A stretch of DNA of 64,000 nucleotides from Chryseobacterium sp. Leaf405 (GCF_001425355.1 NZ_LMQN01000015.1:685578-749577); one strand, 5' to 3'; shown: positions 17,112 through 26,031, counted from the stretch's first letter. The notes: a model not told the origin generated them from the sequence alone. Program-made: numbers and translations.

Positions 17112-17495
17112 TTATTTTGATAAAACCGGAGCAACCTGAAGTTCTGCCGGCTTATTACTTTTTTTATCTTTTATATATTTATCCGCTTTCGGATCTTTCT
17201 CAATCAAGATTTTTTGTGCGTCTTCTACAATCCCGTTCATTTTTTGTTTGACAACGTAATATTTAAAACTTTCAACAAAATCATTGGATTTTACATTATG
17301 CGTTTTAAGCACGTATCGTGTTCCGGCTTCCAGATTAGAATTCGGATATTGCATAATTGCCTGATCGTTGATAGACAAATCTGCCATAATCTCTGCCATT
17401 TTACTTTCGGATAGAAGATTTTTAGGCTTATTTACATAATCTCCTCCACAGGAAACGACAAATAGTAAAACAAAAACGAAGATCAGTTTTTTCAT
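17112..17495 (-). CDS. DUF4296 lipoprotein
   Basis: Small predicted lipoprotein. The start at 17495 (MKKLIFVFVLLFVVSCGGD) gives a lipobox with Cys16. A longer frame from 17519 adds eight residues that break the signal peptide. The body is alpha-helical (SESKMAEIMADLSINDQAIMQYPN) and ends in a charged, disordered tail. The ATG overlaps the end of the glycosyltransferase gene by 4 nt, so translation is coupled. The function of the family is unknown. Confidence 0.82.
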   Translation of the reverse strand: MKKLIFVFVLLFVVSCGGDYVNKPKNLLSESKMAEIMADLSINDQAIMQYPNSNLEAGTRYVLKTHNVKSNDFVESFKYYVVKQKMNGIVEDAQKILIEKDPKADKYIKDKKSNKPAELQVAPVLSK

Positions 17496-18208
17496 AACCT
17501 GTTGATGATTGATTTCCATTTTAAATTTAAAACTCCAAAAACGGCTTCATGAATAATTCCGCCATTCATTTTGCTCTCTCCCAAAATTCTGTTGGTAAAT
17601 ATAATGGGAACTTCTACAATTTTAAATCCTTTTTTAAAAGCTCTGAATTTCATTTCAATCTGAAACCCGTATCCTTTTAATCTTACATTATCCACCCCAA
17701 TTTCCTCCAATACTTTCTTTGAAAAACAAACGAAACCTGCCGTTGTATCATGAATCGGAAGTCCTAAAACGAATCTCACATATTTTGAGGCAAAATAAGA
17801 AAGCAAAACCCTTCCCATTGGCCAGTTCACTACATTTACTCCTTTAGAATAACGGGAACCGATAGCCATGTCTGCATTTTTACAAGCTTCAAAAAGTTTT
17901 GGCAGATCGTTCGGATTATGAGAAAAATCGGCATCCATCTCAAAAATATAATCGTAATTACTTTCGATTGCCCATTTAAATCCGTGGATGTAAGCTTTAC
18001 CAAGACCGTCTTTCACCTTTCTTATTGATAGATATAAAAAATGCGGAAATTTCTTCTGCAAATCCTTCACCAATTCCGCCGTACCATCGGGAGACGAGTC
18101 ATCCACCACCAAAATATGAAAGTCATCTTCCAATGCAAAAACCGCGGAAATAATATTTTCAATATTTTCCTTTTCGTTGTAAGTCGGAATTATGACTAGT
18201 TTTTTCAT
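17492..18208 (-). CDS. Polyprenol-phosphate mannosyltransferase-like GT2 enzyme
   Basis: Family 2 glycosyltransferase of the Dpm1 type. It moves a sugar (probably mannose) from a GDP-sugar to polyprenyl phosphate on the cytoplasmic face. The start at 18208 gives MKKLVIIPTYNEKENIENI; the upstream ATG six codons earlier is less likely. Motifs: VVDDSSPDGTAELV, the metal-binding FEMDADFSHNP and the acceptor region GSRYSKGVNVVNWPMGR. No C-terminal membrane domain is present, so it is the single-domain form. It leads the DUF4296 gene. Confidence 0.9.
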   Translation of the reverse strand: MKKLVIIPTYNEKENIENIISAVFALEDDFHILVVDDSSPDGTAELVKDLQKKFPHFLYLSIRKVKDGLGKAYIHGFKWAIESNYDYIFEMDADFSHNPNDLPKLFEACKNADMAIGSRYSKGVNVVNWPMGRVLLSYFASKYVRFVLGLPIHDTTAGFVCFSKKVLEEIGVDNVRLKGYGFQIEMKFRAFKKGFKIVEVPIIFTNRILGESKMNGGIIHEAVFGVLNLKWKSIINRL

Positions 18209-18252
18209 TTCAAAAATCGTCTGCAAAGATAGTTATTATAGACAATCGCAAG

Positions 18253-18633
18253 TCATAAAGGTGTGTTAATTTGTTGCTTTAATTTCATATTCTCTTCTTT
18301 CAACTGTTGATTTTCCTTTCTAAGAATATCCAAATATTCTTCCATGCTTTTCAGCATGAATTCAGGAATATTATAATTGTTGTTTATATGAGGAGAATAA
18401 CTTCCTGAACTGTTATCATAGTTATTAATGATGCTTTGAACAACATCCTCTTCTTTAATGTCTTCTACTTCCACATCAAGAACTTTCGCTATTTTTTTCC
18501 ATTCTTCATCAGATATTTTAATCTCTCCAGTTTCTCTCCTTTGATATTGTGATTGGCTCATGTGCAATAGCTTAGCCATATTTTCCTGTGTGTACTTTGC
18601 TTTTCGGACTCTGATCAGCTTATTTTTTACCAT
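18253..18633 (-). CDS. XRE-family regulator with C-terminal coiled coil
   Basis: DNA-binding protein of 126 aa. The helix-turn-helix lies at residues about 8-60 (KYTQENMAKLLHMSQSQYQRRE...ISDEEWKKIAKVLDV). An Asn-rich linker follows (SSGSYSPHINNNYNIPEF), then a Leu/Glu/Lys coiled coil at the C-terminus (LDILRKENQQLKEENMKLKQQ) for dimerisation. It is divergent from the lipoprotein gene at 18798, with 11-bp tandem repeats between them that are candidate operators. Confidence 0.85.
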   Translation of the reverse strand: MVKNKLIRVRKAKYTQENMAKLLHMSQSQYQRRETGEIKISDEEWKKIAKVLDVEVEDIKEEDVVQSIINNYDNSSGSYSPHINNNYNIPEFMLKSMEEYLDILRKENQQLKEENMKLKQQINTPL

Positions 18634-18678
18634 TTTATATCAGATTTAATAGCAAATATAAAATTTATGGGCTACAAA

Positions 18679-18707
18679 TCACATAATATTCACATAATAT
18701 TCACATC
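18679..18707. repeat. Tandem 11-bp repeats, candidate XRE operator
   Basis: TCACATAATAT occurs twice head to tail (18679-18689 and 18690-18700), followed by a partial third unit, TCACATC. It lies between the divergent XRE and lipoprotein genes, upstream of the latter's promoter. Confidence 0.6.
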
Positions 18708-18717
18708 AAGAATCATA

Positions 18718-18746
18718 TTGCATATTAAGGGAATTGTATATGTTTG
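18718..18746 (+). promoter_or_regulatory. Promoter of the lipoprotein gene
   Basis: TTG (18718-18720), an 18-nt spacer, then TATGTTTG (18739-18746). This fits the Bacteroidota -33/-7 pattern. The first base of the -33 box is 11 nt from the tandem repeats. Confidence 0.65.
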
Positions 18747-18797
18747 TAACACAAAAGCTTTTGTTCCAAAATAACATTAACAATCAATTTTTAAACG

Positions 18798-19556
18798 ATG
18801 AAAAAAAAATTTATTTACGCATTTTTTTTATTTTTAACAGCGGGCTTACTGTTTTCTTGTATGAATGATGAAAGTCAAGATACTAATCTCAGTACTATAG
18901 AAAAATCCAAAGACTTTAACGGTAAAACTTTTAGCAGAGAAACTGCGATTAGAGAAGATTTTTCCAAAATTAAAAATTCAACGAAACTAATATCAACAAT
19001 ATTTTTAAATTTGGGTGTTAAAGAGATTATAAAAACGGACAGTTATTATAAACTTGTAACTTTTAAAGGATTTAAAACACGGGGATATTCTGAAAATATG
19101 TCTGATTATGAATTTGAATATAAAGACAATGTTCTAAGCTTGAGGGATGATGGATCATTTAGAATTTATGAAAGTGATGGGTCGTTCTATATAGAATCTC
19201 CAATTGCAGTATTACCTATTAAAGATTTAGATCAGAAAATTTTAAATGATAACAAAAATTTACAGATACTATTAGCTTTTCTTAATGAAATCACTACAAA
19301 TGACATCGAAAAAACTGATTATGACACATATTCCAGAATGGCTACCGGTATTGGTTGTTCACTGTTTAATACCGAGTATGCTTGGGGCATAGGTATGACA
19401 GGATCTGCTGCTTGGGCAAATTACAATTTTAATCTTAGTTGGGATTTATCGCCGAATGGTAGTGGAGATTTAATAGGATGTAAACCTTTAGGTAGTGCCG
19501 TATTAAATCACTATGGCGACTTTTACTACGTGTTACGACCATATTGCTGCAATTAA
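18798..19556 (+). CDS. Hypothetical lipoprotein
   Basis: Predicted lipoprotein of 252 aa with signal MKKKFIYAFFLFLTAGLLFSC (Cys21 acylated). The middle is charged and helical. The C-terminal 80 residues change character, being Gly/Trp/Tyr-rich with four Cys (TGIGCSLF, LIGCKPL, RPYCCN), which suggests a small disulphide-stabilised domain. No family was recognised. It is followed after 11 nt by a mini membrane protein. It belongs to the accessory insert controlled by the neighbouring XRE protein. Confidence 0.75.
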   Translation: MKKKFIYAFFLFLTAGLLFSCMNDESQDTNLSTIEKSKDFNGKTFSRETAIREDFSKIKNSTKLISTIFLNLGVKEIIKTDSYYKLVTFKGFKTRGYSENMSDYEFEYKDNVLSLRDDGSFRIYESDGSFYIESPIAVLPIKDLDQKILNDNKNLQILLAFLNEITTNDIEKTDYDTYSRMATGIGCSLFNTEYAWGIGMTGSAAWANYNFNLSWDLSPNGSGDLIGCKPLGSAVLNHYGDFYYVLRPYCCN

Positions 19557-19567
19557 AAAAAAATTAT

Positions 19568-19759
19568 ATGAATATTTTATCTATTAACATTCTGCATATA
19601 ACAATCTTTATATTATTATTAATTACACTCTATTTATATGCAATTAGCTTATTATTTAAAAATAAATCAGGGCTTTTGCCTTATATTGCTTTAATCATTT
19701 TCCCAATTATTGGTCCAATTGGGATAATATTAGGTGATAAATTAAGGAAATCCATATGA
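19568..19759 (+). CDS. Two-helix mini membrane protein
   Basis: The ATG at 19568 (MNILSINILHITIFILLLIT) gives 63 aa with two hydrophobic helices around KNKSG and a short basic tail (GDKLRKSI). An upstream in-frame start at 19544 lies inside the lipoprotein gene. The pattern resembles small phospholipase-D-N-terminal-like or bacteriocin-immunity membrane proteins, but no family assignment is justified. It immediately precedes the 58-bp palindrome. Confidence 0.6.
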   Translation: MNILSINILHITIFILLLITLYLYAISLLFKNKSGLLPYIALIIFPIIGPIGIILGDKLRKSI

Positions 19760-19760
19760 A

Positions 19761-19818
19761 ATTTTGTATAATAGAAAAAAAGCCTGAATATTCAGGCTTT
19801 TTTTCTATTATACAAAAT
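19761..19818. terminator. 58-bp perfect palindrome, bidirectional terminator
   Basis: The two 29-nt halves (19761-19789 and 19790-19818) are exact reverse complements with no spacer, centred on GAATATTC. The inner arm AAAAAAAGCCTGAA / TTCAGGCTTTTTTT is a strong intrinsic terminator on either strand. It separates the accessory insert from DUF4271-hemD. Confidence 0.9.
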
Positions 19819-19846
19819 AATCTATAATTTTGCAAAAAATAATCTG

Positions 19847-20515
19847 TTGCTGCTATCACAAAACATTACAAATCATATAAGAATATCTGAGAACAACGAT
19901 TGGGTGATCTTTATATTATTGGGCTGTATATTTTTATACCTTTTTATGATGAATATTGTGGAAAGAGAAGCCAACCTGAAAGACTTTCTGCTTCAAAAAT
20001 ATTTTGACGCGAGTAATAACCTGCCGAGCTGGGTGATTACCTCGTGTGTAATGGCTCTCACCTTATCTGTTTTAATCTCACAATATATTCCTACTGTTCC
20101 GAAGTATGTCGCAGATTTGCAGATTTTGGGGTATCAATTGAATAAATTCGGGTTTTGTTTACTTGCTGTTGTACTTTTTTATTTGATAAAATCTTCTTTA
20201 GGATTTTTATTCTTCCAAAGTATAGGAGATGGAAAAAAATGGACTATTTTTTATTTTACCGCCACAAAATTTTACTTCATTATCTCTTTTTTGTTGATCA
20301 TTTTATGTGTCACCCAGTATTATTTCCCGATAGACAGGAATAAAATATTTTTATACTACCTGTTTTTCTTTTTATTTGTCTTCATTTTTAAGATATTTTT
20401 CTATTTATTTCACAAGAACAAGATTTTACCTGAGAAATGGTATTATAAATTTTTGTATATTTGCACCCTCCAAATAGCTCCGCTATTGTTGCTTTGGAAA
20501 CTATTATTTTTTTAA
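19847..20515 (+). CDS. DUF4271 membrane protein
   Basis: Polytopic membrane protein of 222 aa with about six hydrophobic segments, fitting DUF4271. No ATG is available near the family's usual start; TTG at 19847 is the best choice. A TAATTTTG box (19825-19832) stands only 15 nt upstream, so the leader must be very short. The gene is followed after 9 nt by hemD, the constant partner of this family in flavobacteria. Its function is unknown. Confidence 0.78.
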   Translation: MLLSQNITNHIRISENNDWVIFILLGCIFLYLFMMNIVEREANLKDFLLQKYFDASNNLPSWVITSCVMALTLSVLISQYIPTVPKYVADLQILGYQLNKFGFCLLAVVLFYLIKSSLGFLFFQSIGDGKKWTIFYFTATKFYFIISFLLIILCVTQYYFPIDRNKIFLYYLFFFLFVFIFKIFFYLFHKNKILPEKWYYKFLYICTLQIAPLLLLWKLLFF

Positions 20516-20524
20516 TAAAAGTAA

Positions 20525-21268
20525 ATGATGAGAATAAAGTCTATATTGGTTTCACAGCCTGCGCCTAGTGAGTCTTCTCCATACTTGGATATAGCAAAGA
20601 AGGAAAAAATAAAGATTGATTTCCGTCCTTTCATCCATGTCGAAGGAGTTGACAATAAAGAATTGAGAACTCAGAAGATCGATCTTACTCAATATACGGG
20701 GATCATTTTCACGAGTAAAAATGCAATTGACCATTACTTCAGATTGGCCGAAGAACTTCGTTTTGCGGTTCCTGATACGATGCGTTATATCTGTCAGTCG
20801 GAGGCCATTGCCAACTACCTTCAGAAACATATTGTTTACAGAAAAAGAAAAATCAGCTTTGGGGAGAAAAACTTCGCAGACTTATTACCTCTTTTCAAGA
20901 AATTTCCGAGTGAAAAATATTTGTTGCCTTCTTCAGACGGTTTAAGCCCAGACATTGTAAAAACAATGGAAGCTTCAAACGTAAACTGGACGAGAGCAAT
21001 TATGTACAGAACCGTATGCAGCGATCTTACAGACATTACCATCAAAGATTACGATATGCTGATCTTCTTCAGCCCGCAAGGAATTAAATCTTTACAACAA
21101 AACTTCCCTGATTTCAAACAGGAAGAAACTAAGATCGGCGTTTTCGGAAATACTACTTTGGCAGCAGCGGAAGAAGCCGGATTAACAGTAAATTTAATGG
21201 CTCCTACAAAGGAAACACCATCCATGACAATGGCATTGGAAAAGTATATTAAAGCATTACACAAGTAG
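20525..21268 (+). CDS. hemD: Uroporphyrinogen-III synthase
   Basis: Closes and inverts ring D of hydroxymethylbilane in haem synthesis. The 247-aa protein has the loosely conserved two-domain pattern: IKSILVSQPAPSESSPYLDIAKK at the N-terminus, YTGIIFTSKNAIDHYF, LLPSSDGLSPDIVKTME, MLIFFSPQGIKSL and a C-terminal IGVFGNTTLAAAEEAGL. The family is identified by these spaced blocks rather than by catalytic residues. It is co-transcribed with DUF4271 and closed by a terminator. Confidence 0.9.
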   Translation: MMRIKSILVSQPAPSESSPYLDIAKKEKIKIDFRPFIHVEGVDNKELRTQKIDLTQYTGIIFTSKNAIDHYFRLAEELRFAVPDTMRYICQSEAIANYLQKHIVYRKRKISFGEKNFADLLPLFKKFPSEKYLLPSSDGLSPDIVKTMEASNVNWTRAIMYRTVCSDLTDITIKDYDMLIFFSPQGIKSLQQNFPDFKQEETKIGVFGNTTLAAAEEAGLTVNLMAPTKETPSMTMALEKYIKALHK

Positions 21269-21291
21269 AATTTTAATACAAAATATAAACT

Positions 21292-21328
21292 AACCGTCTT
21301 TTCATAAAGGAAAGATGGTTTTTTTTTA
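21292..21328 (+). terminator. Terminator after hemD
   Basis: The stem AACCGTCTTT / AAAGATGGTT (one G-U pair) is followed by nine T residues. Confidence 0.8.
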
Positions 21329-21330
21329 AT

Positions 21331-21338
21331 TAAATTTG
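21331..21338 (+). promoter_or_regulatory. -7 box of the S9 peptidase gene
   Basis: TAAATTTG, matching TAnnTTTG, lies 18 nt before the ATG at 21357. Confidence 0.55.
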
Positions 21339-21356
21339 AACAAGAATTAATATTGA

Positions 21357-23408
21357 ATGGAAGTCCCACAGGCAAAAAAAATAGAAAAAATATTAGAAAT
21401 ACACGGAGATAAAAGAATCGACAATTATTTCTGGCTCAACGAAAGAGAAAACCCCGAAGTTACGCAGTATCTTGAACAGGAAAATGCCTACGCAGAATTC
21501 ATTATGAAAGATACGGAACAGTTTCAGGAAGAGCTTTTCGAAGAAATGAAAGCCCGATACAAAAAAGACGATGAATCTCTGCCGTATTTTTTTAATGAAT
21601 ATTGGTATATCGTACGTTATGAGGAAGGAAAAGAATACCCAATCTACTGCAGAAAACATGGCAGTTTAGACAACGAAGAAGAAATTATTCTTGATGTAAA
21701 TGTTTTAGCAGAAGGACAAGAATATTTTGAAGTAGGAAGCGTTTCAGTAGCTCAGAACAATGAATTAGCTTCATTTTCTAGCGACAACGTAAGCAGAAGA
21801 ATTTATACCATTAATTTTAAAAATATAAAAACGGGAGAAATTCTTCCTGATAAAATTGAGAATACAACAGGGAAAGCAACCTGGGCAAAAGATAACGAAC
21901 ATGTTTTTTATATCCGAAAAGATGAAAGTTTAAGAGCTTTTCAAGTGTACAGACATAAATTGGGAACAGATTCTTCGGATGATATTTTAATTTTTCATGA
22001 AGAAGATGATACTTTTGATGTGAATGTTTTCAAAACAAAATCATTAGAATACATTTTCATCGCAAGTTCTAGCACGATTTCGGATGAGCACAGATTTATT
22101 CCCGCTGATAATGTTTTTGCGGATTGGACCGTCATTCAGCCAAGAATTGACGATCTGGAATATTCTGTTGAACATTATGAAGATGAGTTTTACATCATCA
22201 CCAACGCAGACGATGCTTTTAATTTCAAAATTGTAAAAGCAAAAATCGACAATTGCGGAATGGAAAACTGGGTAGATGTCATCCCTCACCGTCCGGAAGT
22301 TTTGTTGGAAGGTTTTGAAATCTTTAAAAATTATTTGGTTCTTGAAGAAAGAGAAGAAGGCTTATTACAGATTAAAATTATAGACGAAAAAACTCACGAA
22401 TCGTATTATTTACCATTTTCAGATCCAACATATACCGCTTACATCGGGGTTAATCTTGAATTTGATACCGAAATTTTACGTTATGGCTACACTTCCTTAA
22501 CTCAGCCAAGTTCGACGTACGAATATAATATAAAAGAAAAAACCACCAAGCTTCTGAAACAACAGGAAGTTTTAGGCGGAAAATTCTTTGCTGAAAATTA
22601 TATTTCTGAAAGAATCTGGGCAGATTCCAGAGATGGAGAAGCGAAAGTTCCGATTTCTCTGGTTTATCATAAAGACACAAAAAAATCGGCGGATACTCCT
22701 CTTCTTTTATATGGTTACGGAAGTTACGGACACACCGTTGATGCAAGCTTTTCGAACGTGCGATTATCAATTTTAGATAGAGGATTTATTTACGCTATTG
22801 CTCATATTCGCGGTGGTGAATATTTAGGAAGAGAATGGTATGAGGACGGAAAAATGCTGTTCAAGAAAAACACATTCTTCGATTTTATTGATGCCGGAAA
22901 ATTTTTGATTAAAGAAAATTACACTTCATCAAAACATCTTTATGCGATGGGCGGAAGCGCTGGAGGATTATTGGTTGGAGCTGTAATGAATTACGAACCA
23001 ACTTTATTCAACGGGATTGTAGCACAAGTTCCTTTTGTGGACGTTGTTTCTACAATGCTGGATGAGACAATTCCTTTAACAACTGGGGAATATGACGAAT
23101 GGGGAAATCCGAATGACGAAGAATATTATCATTACATGAAAGAATATTCACCTTATGACAATGTAGAAGCGAAAAATTATCCAAACACATTGATTACAAC
23201 CGGATTACATGATTCACAAGTTCAATATTGGGAACCCGCAAAATGGACCGCAAAATTGAGAGAGTTGAAAACCGATGATAATATTTTAATCTTTAAAACT
23301 GACATGAGCGCAGGACACGGCGGTGCAAGTGGAAGATTTGAATCGTTGAAAGAAGATGCATTGGAATATGCATTCTTATTAAAATTAGAAAATAAAAAAG
23401 ATGAGTAA
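21357..23408 (+). CDS. ptrB: Prolyl-oligopeptidase family S9 peptidase (oligopeptidase B-like)
   Basis: Cytoplasmic serine oligopeptidase of 683 aa without a signal peptide. The N-terminal half is the beta-propeller gate. The C-terminal alpha/beta-hydrolase shows LLLYGYGSYGHTVDASFSNVR, AHIRGGEYLGREWYEDG, the nucleophile in MGGSAGGLLVGAVMN, the acid region in GLHDSQVQYWEPAKW and the catalytic His in MSAGHGGASGRFE. The length and the GGSAGG and HGGASGRF blocks match oligopeptidase B (protease II), which cuts after basic residues. Its stop overlaps the next gene by 8 nt. Confidence 0.92.
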   Translation: MEVPQAKKIEKILEIHGDKRIDNYFWLNERENPEVTQYLEQENAYAEFIMKDTEQFQEELFEEMKARYKKDDESLPYFFNEYWYIVRYEEGKEYPIYCRKHGSLDNEEEIILDVNVLAEGQEYFEVGSVSVAQNNELASFSSDNVSRRIYTINFKNIKTGEILPDKIENTTGKATWAKDNEHVFYIRKDESLRAFQVYRHKLGTDSSDDILIFHEEDDTFDVNVFKTKSLEYIFIASSSTISDEHRFIPADNVFADWTVIQPRIDDLEYSVEHYEDEFYIITNADDAFNFKIVKAKIDNCGMENWVDVIPHRPEVLLEGFEIFKNYLVLEEREEGLLQIKIIDEKTHESYYLPFSDPTYTAYIGVNLEFDTEILRYGYTSLTQPSSTYEYNIKEKTTKLLKQQEVLGGKFFAENYISERIWADSRDGEAKVPISLVYHKDTKKSADTPLLLYGYGSYGHTVDASFSNVRLSILDRGFIYAIAHIRGGEYLGREWYEDGKMLFKKNTFFDFIDAGKFLIKENYTSSKHLYAMGGSAGGLLVGAVMNYEPTLFNGIVAQVPFVDVVSTMLDETIPLTTGEYDEWGNPNDEEYYHYMKEYSPYDNVEAKNYPNTLITTGLHDSQVQYWEPAKWTAKLRELKTDDNILIFKTDMSAGHGGASGRFESLKEDALEYAFLLKLENKKDE

Positions 23409-23745
23409 CGACGCAGAATATTGGCAGAAAATACAACAGTTTTTCATTGAAAATTTTGATACCGAAAAAGATGCTCCCATTGAAACCTATTTGTTTTTAA
23501 TCGGTCTTCAGGAATTGGGAAGTGGTCAGCAGAAATATACAAAAGATGACAAGCTTAACTTGCTCCACATTGCAGTTTGCAGGCTGCTGGAGCCTTTTGG
23601 ATATTATAAATTTTCGCATTATGACGACGATGGATATCCTCATTTTGAAGAACTGGAAAAACTTCCAGAACTGAAACCCAACGAGCAGCAGATTCTTATG
23701 AAAAAAGCGATTATTCAGTATTTTCAGGATGAAGAATTAATTTAA
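23401..23745 (+). CDS. Hypothetical protein coupled to the S9 peptidase
   Basis: Acidic cytoplasmic protein of 114 aa. The sequence (ETYLFLIGLQELGSG, LLHIAVCRLLEPFGYYKF, DDGYPHFEELEKLP) is predicted mostly helical. No family was recognised. It overlaps the peptidase gene by 8 nt, implying coupled translation, and is followed by a terminator. Confidence 0.75.
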   Translation: MSNDAEYWQKIQQFFIENFDTEKDAPIETYLFLIGLQELGSGQQKYTKDDKLNLLHIAVCRLLEPFGYYKFSHYDDDGYPHFEELEKLPELKPNEQQILMKKAIIQYFQDEELI

Positions 23746-23754
23746 ATATGAGCA

Positions 23755-23783
23755 AAAACGGAAAGCATATTACTTTCCGTTTT
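23755..23783. terminator. Terminator between convergent genes
   Basis: The 11-bp perfect stem AAAACGGAAAG / CTTTCCGTTTT is followed by a T run. Confidence 0.85.
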
Positions 23784-23790
23784 TTGTTTA

Positions 23791-24278
23791 TTAATTTTTT
23801 AAAATTCCTTCTAATTGATTCAGTCCTGTTTTAAAGCCTCCTTCAAATCCCATTTCCAACAGCTGATTCATTGCCTCCTCTGATTCAAAATGAATATTTA
23901 CGGTAACTTTTGTGCCCTCTTCCACTCCTGTAAAACCAAACAGCCACTTTGCTTCAGGAAAATCTTCATTAATTTTCCATTTTCATCACAGAAAGTATCA
24001 GTTCCGTCGAAACTTCTGTGATCCATTATTTCGCCATATTTTACCTGGGCGTAATGTCTTTCCCCTTCCGGACCAACCATTGAATACATCCAGATTCCAC
24101 CTTCTGTAAAATCTTGTTTGGCAGTTTCACATTTCCATGGCTTTGGTGCCCACCATTGATCCAATAATTCTGCTTTGGTAAAATAATCCCAGACTTTTGA
24201 AACTTCAGCGTTAAAAATTTTCATAACATACACGCTGTTCGAATCAAAATCTTTGTTAAAAATGATATCAGATTCCAT
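23791..24278 (-). pseudogene. AHSA1/SRPBCC-domain gene interrupted by a frameshift
   Basis: The frame starting at 24278 encodes an AHSA1 (activator of Hsp90 ATPase)-like START-fold protein: VMKIFNAEVSKVWDYFTKAE, LLDQWWAPKPW, GGIWMYSMVGPEGE. After ENGK it leaves the family pattern and ends at 23898. In the next frame the expected C-terminus continues: INEDFPEAKWLFGFTGVEEG, then ESEEAMNQLLEMGFEGGF and a stop at 23791. Restoring one base in the T run at 23973-23976 joins the two parts into one protein of roughly 160 aa. It is either a real single-base deletion or a homopolymer error. Confidence 0.85.
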
Positions 24279-24483
24279 ATTACTATTTTGTTTTAAACAA
24301 AGCTACTTTTTTCTTTCCAGATCATGCTTTTCGTATGACAAGTATTATAAAATTCATAAATTAATGTTAAAAAACATCGTTTTAAGAAAAATTACACAAT
24401 TTTTTGGCTCGTTTTTTGTTCATAGAGTCTTAAAATAATTAATTTTAACATTCACTTTTTTAAAAACGTATAAAATAAAGTAA

Positions 24484-26031
24484 ATGAATAATAAATTCAT
24501 CCCAATAATTTCGGTGTTTATGACAATCTCATTGATTGTTTTTGTTACGCTCCAATTTTATTGGCTGAAAAGTTATTACGGCGCATTGGAACAGGATTTT
24601 TCTTCAAAAGTATATTCTGCGTTGGAAAGCACTTCCAAAAACATGGAAGAAATTGAGGTTGATAAATATTTAAATGTAGAAAATAAGGATTTTAGAAAAA
24701 ATATTCTTGCGAGCAGTGATCAACCAACCTTAACAACCATTCAACAGGTAGAAGATTCTGGGACACAGAGACAGATTATTTATTCAAAAAATATTATTGA
24801 GAAAAGCCAGTTGCCGATTTCCAAACAAGGAGATTCGATTAAACTGACGAAATTATATACTGATGAGGCCGCTTACAAAATAAAAAGAGATACAACAAAT
24901 CGTGAAATTCTGACGGCAGATATTAACCAAGATTTAGAAAATGGTGATTATGCATTAAAAGAATACGCCAAAGTCTACGGAAATAATTTGCCCATCACAA
25001 AAAGAGTCGATGAGAAAGTATTGGACTCTGTTATCACAAAAGAATTGAGAATAAGAGGAATCAGCGCTAAATTCGGCTACGGAATTATTGATAAAAGTAA
25101 TATTCTCACCAATGTTGTAAGCAAAGAATACAAGGAAAAAAAGGATTATAATACATACAGTTATCCGCTTTTTACTGATCAGAAAGAAAGAACATTGTAT
25201 AGTCTGGCTTTGGTTTTTCCAAAAAAAGATTATTCTTTGGCGATGAATAACTGGCCGATGCTGTTGGGAACATTCCTTTCATTACTGACGATTTTGGGAA
25301 TCTATATTATTTCCATTAATTATATGATGAGGCAGAAGAAACTTGCAGAAGTAAAAACAGATTTCATCAACAATATGTCACATGAGTTTAAAACTCCGTT
25401 GGCGACGATTTCGGTAGCTACAGATTCTTTAGCGAATGATAAAATTGCAACAAATCCTGATAAAGTTAAATATTATTCGGAGCTGATAAAACAGGAAAAT
25501 CTGAGGATGAAAAAACAGGTGGAAAACGTATTGAATATGTCTAAACTTGAAAGAAATGAAGTTAAATTATTTTTAAGAGAAGCCAACGTAAGAGAATTAA
25601 TCAGAAGAACGACAGAATCTTTTAATCTGATTGTTCAGCAAAGAAACGGAACGTTGTATCAGGAATTTAATGCAACAAATTATATCTTTAAGATTGATGA
25701 GTTTCACATCTCCAACATGCTGGTAAATCTATTGGATAATGCGAATAAATATTCTCCTGAAGCGCCAGAAATCAGCATTAAAACAAGCAATGAAGGCAAT
25801 TGGTACGTGATTGAAGTGGCGGATAAAGGAATGGGAATGGAAACGCAGAATAAAACAAAAATCTTTGAGAAATTCTTTAGGGAGGAAACCGGAAATATTC
25901 ATAATGTGAAAGGACAAGGTCTGGGGCTTTCTTATGTGAAGAAAATTGTAGAGCTCCACAAAGGTCTTATTATCGTAGACTCGCAAAAAGAACAAGGAAG
26001 CACATTTACCATTAAATTACCCATGAGCTAA
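24484..26031 (+). CDS. Sensor histidine kinase
   Basis: Membrane sensor of 515 aa. The first membrane helix is at residues about 8-27, followed by a roughly 230-residue extracytoplasmic sensor region with no recognised domain. The second helix (LLGTFLSLLTILGIYIISIN) comes near residue 260. Then the HisKA box NNMSHEFKTPLATIS (phospho-His) and the ATP-binding blocks N (LVNLLDNANKY), G1 (EVADKGMGM) and G2 (GQGLGLSYVKKI). The response regulator follows after 90 nt. The signal is not evident. Confidence 0.93.
   Translation: MNNKFIPIISVFMTISLIVFVTLQFYWLKSYYGALEQDFSSKVYSALESTSKNMEEIEVDKYLNVENKDFRKNILASSDQPTLTTIQQVEDSGTQRQIIYSKNIIEKSQLPISKQGDSIKLTKLYTDEAAYKIKRDTTNREILTADINQDLENGDYALKEYAKVYGNNLPITKRVDEKVLDSVITKELRIRGISAKFGYGIIDKSNILTNVVSKEYKEKKDYNTYSYPLFTDQKERTLYSLALVFPKKDYSLAMNNWPMLLGTFLSLLTILGIYIISINYMMRQKKLAEVKTDFINNMSHEFKTPLATISVATDSLANDKIATNPDKVKYYSELIKQENLRMKKQVENVLNMSKLERNEVKLFLREANVRELIRRTTESFNLIVQQRNGTLYQEFNATNYIFKIDEFHISNMLVNLLDNANKYSPEAPEISIKTSNEGNWYVIEVADKGMGMETQNKTKIFEKFFREETGNIHNVKGQGLGLSYVKKIVELHKGLIIVDSQKEQGSTFTIKLPMS

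Noticed and set aside
18253..18633. Antitoxin of a type II toxin-antitoxin pair
   Set aside because: The XRE protein is divergent from its neighbour, which is a 252-residue lipoprotein with no toxin fold. A regulator role is enough.
18679..18707. Start of a CRISPR array
   Set aside because: The 11-bp units are in direct contact with no spacers and number just over two. No cas genes are present.
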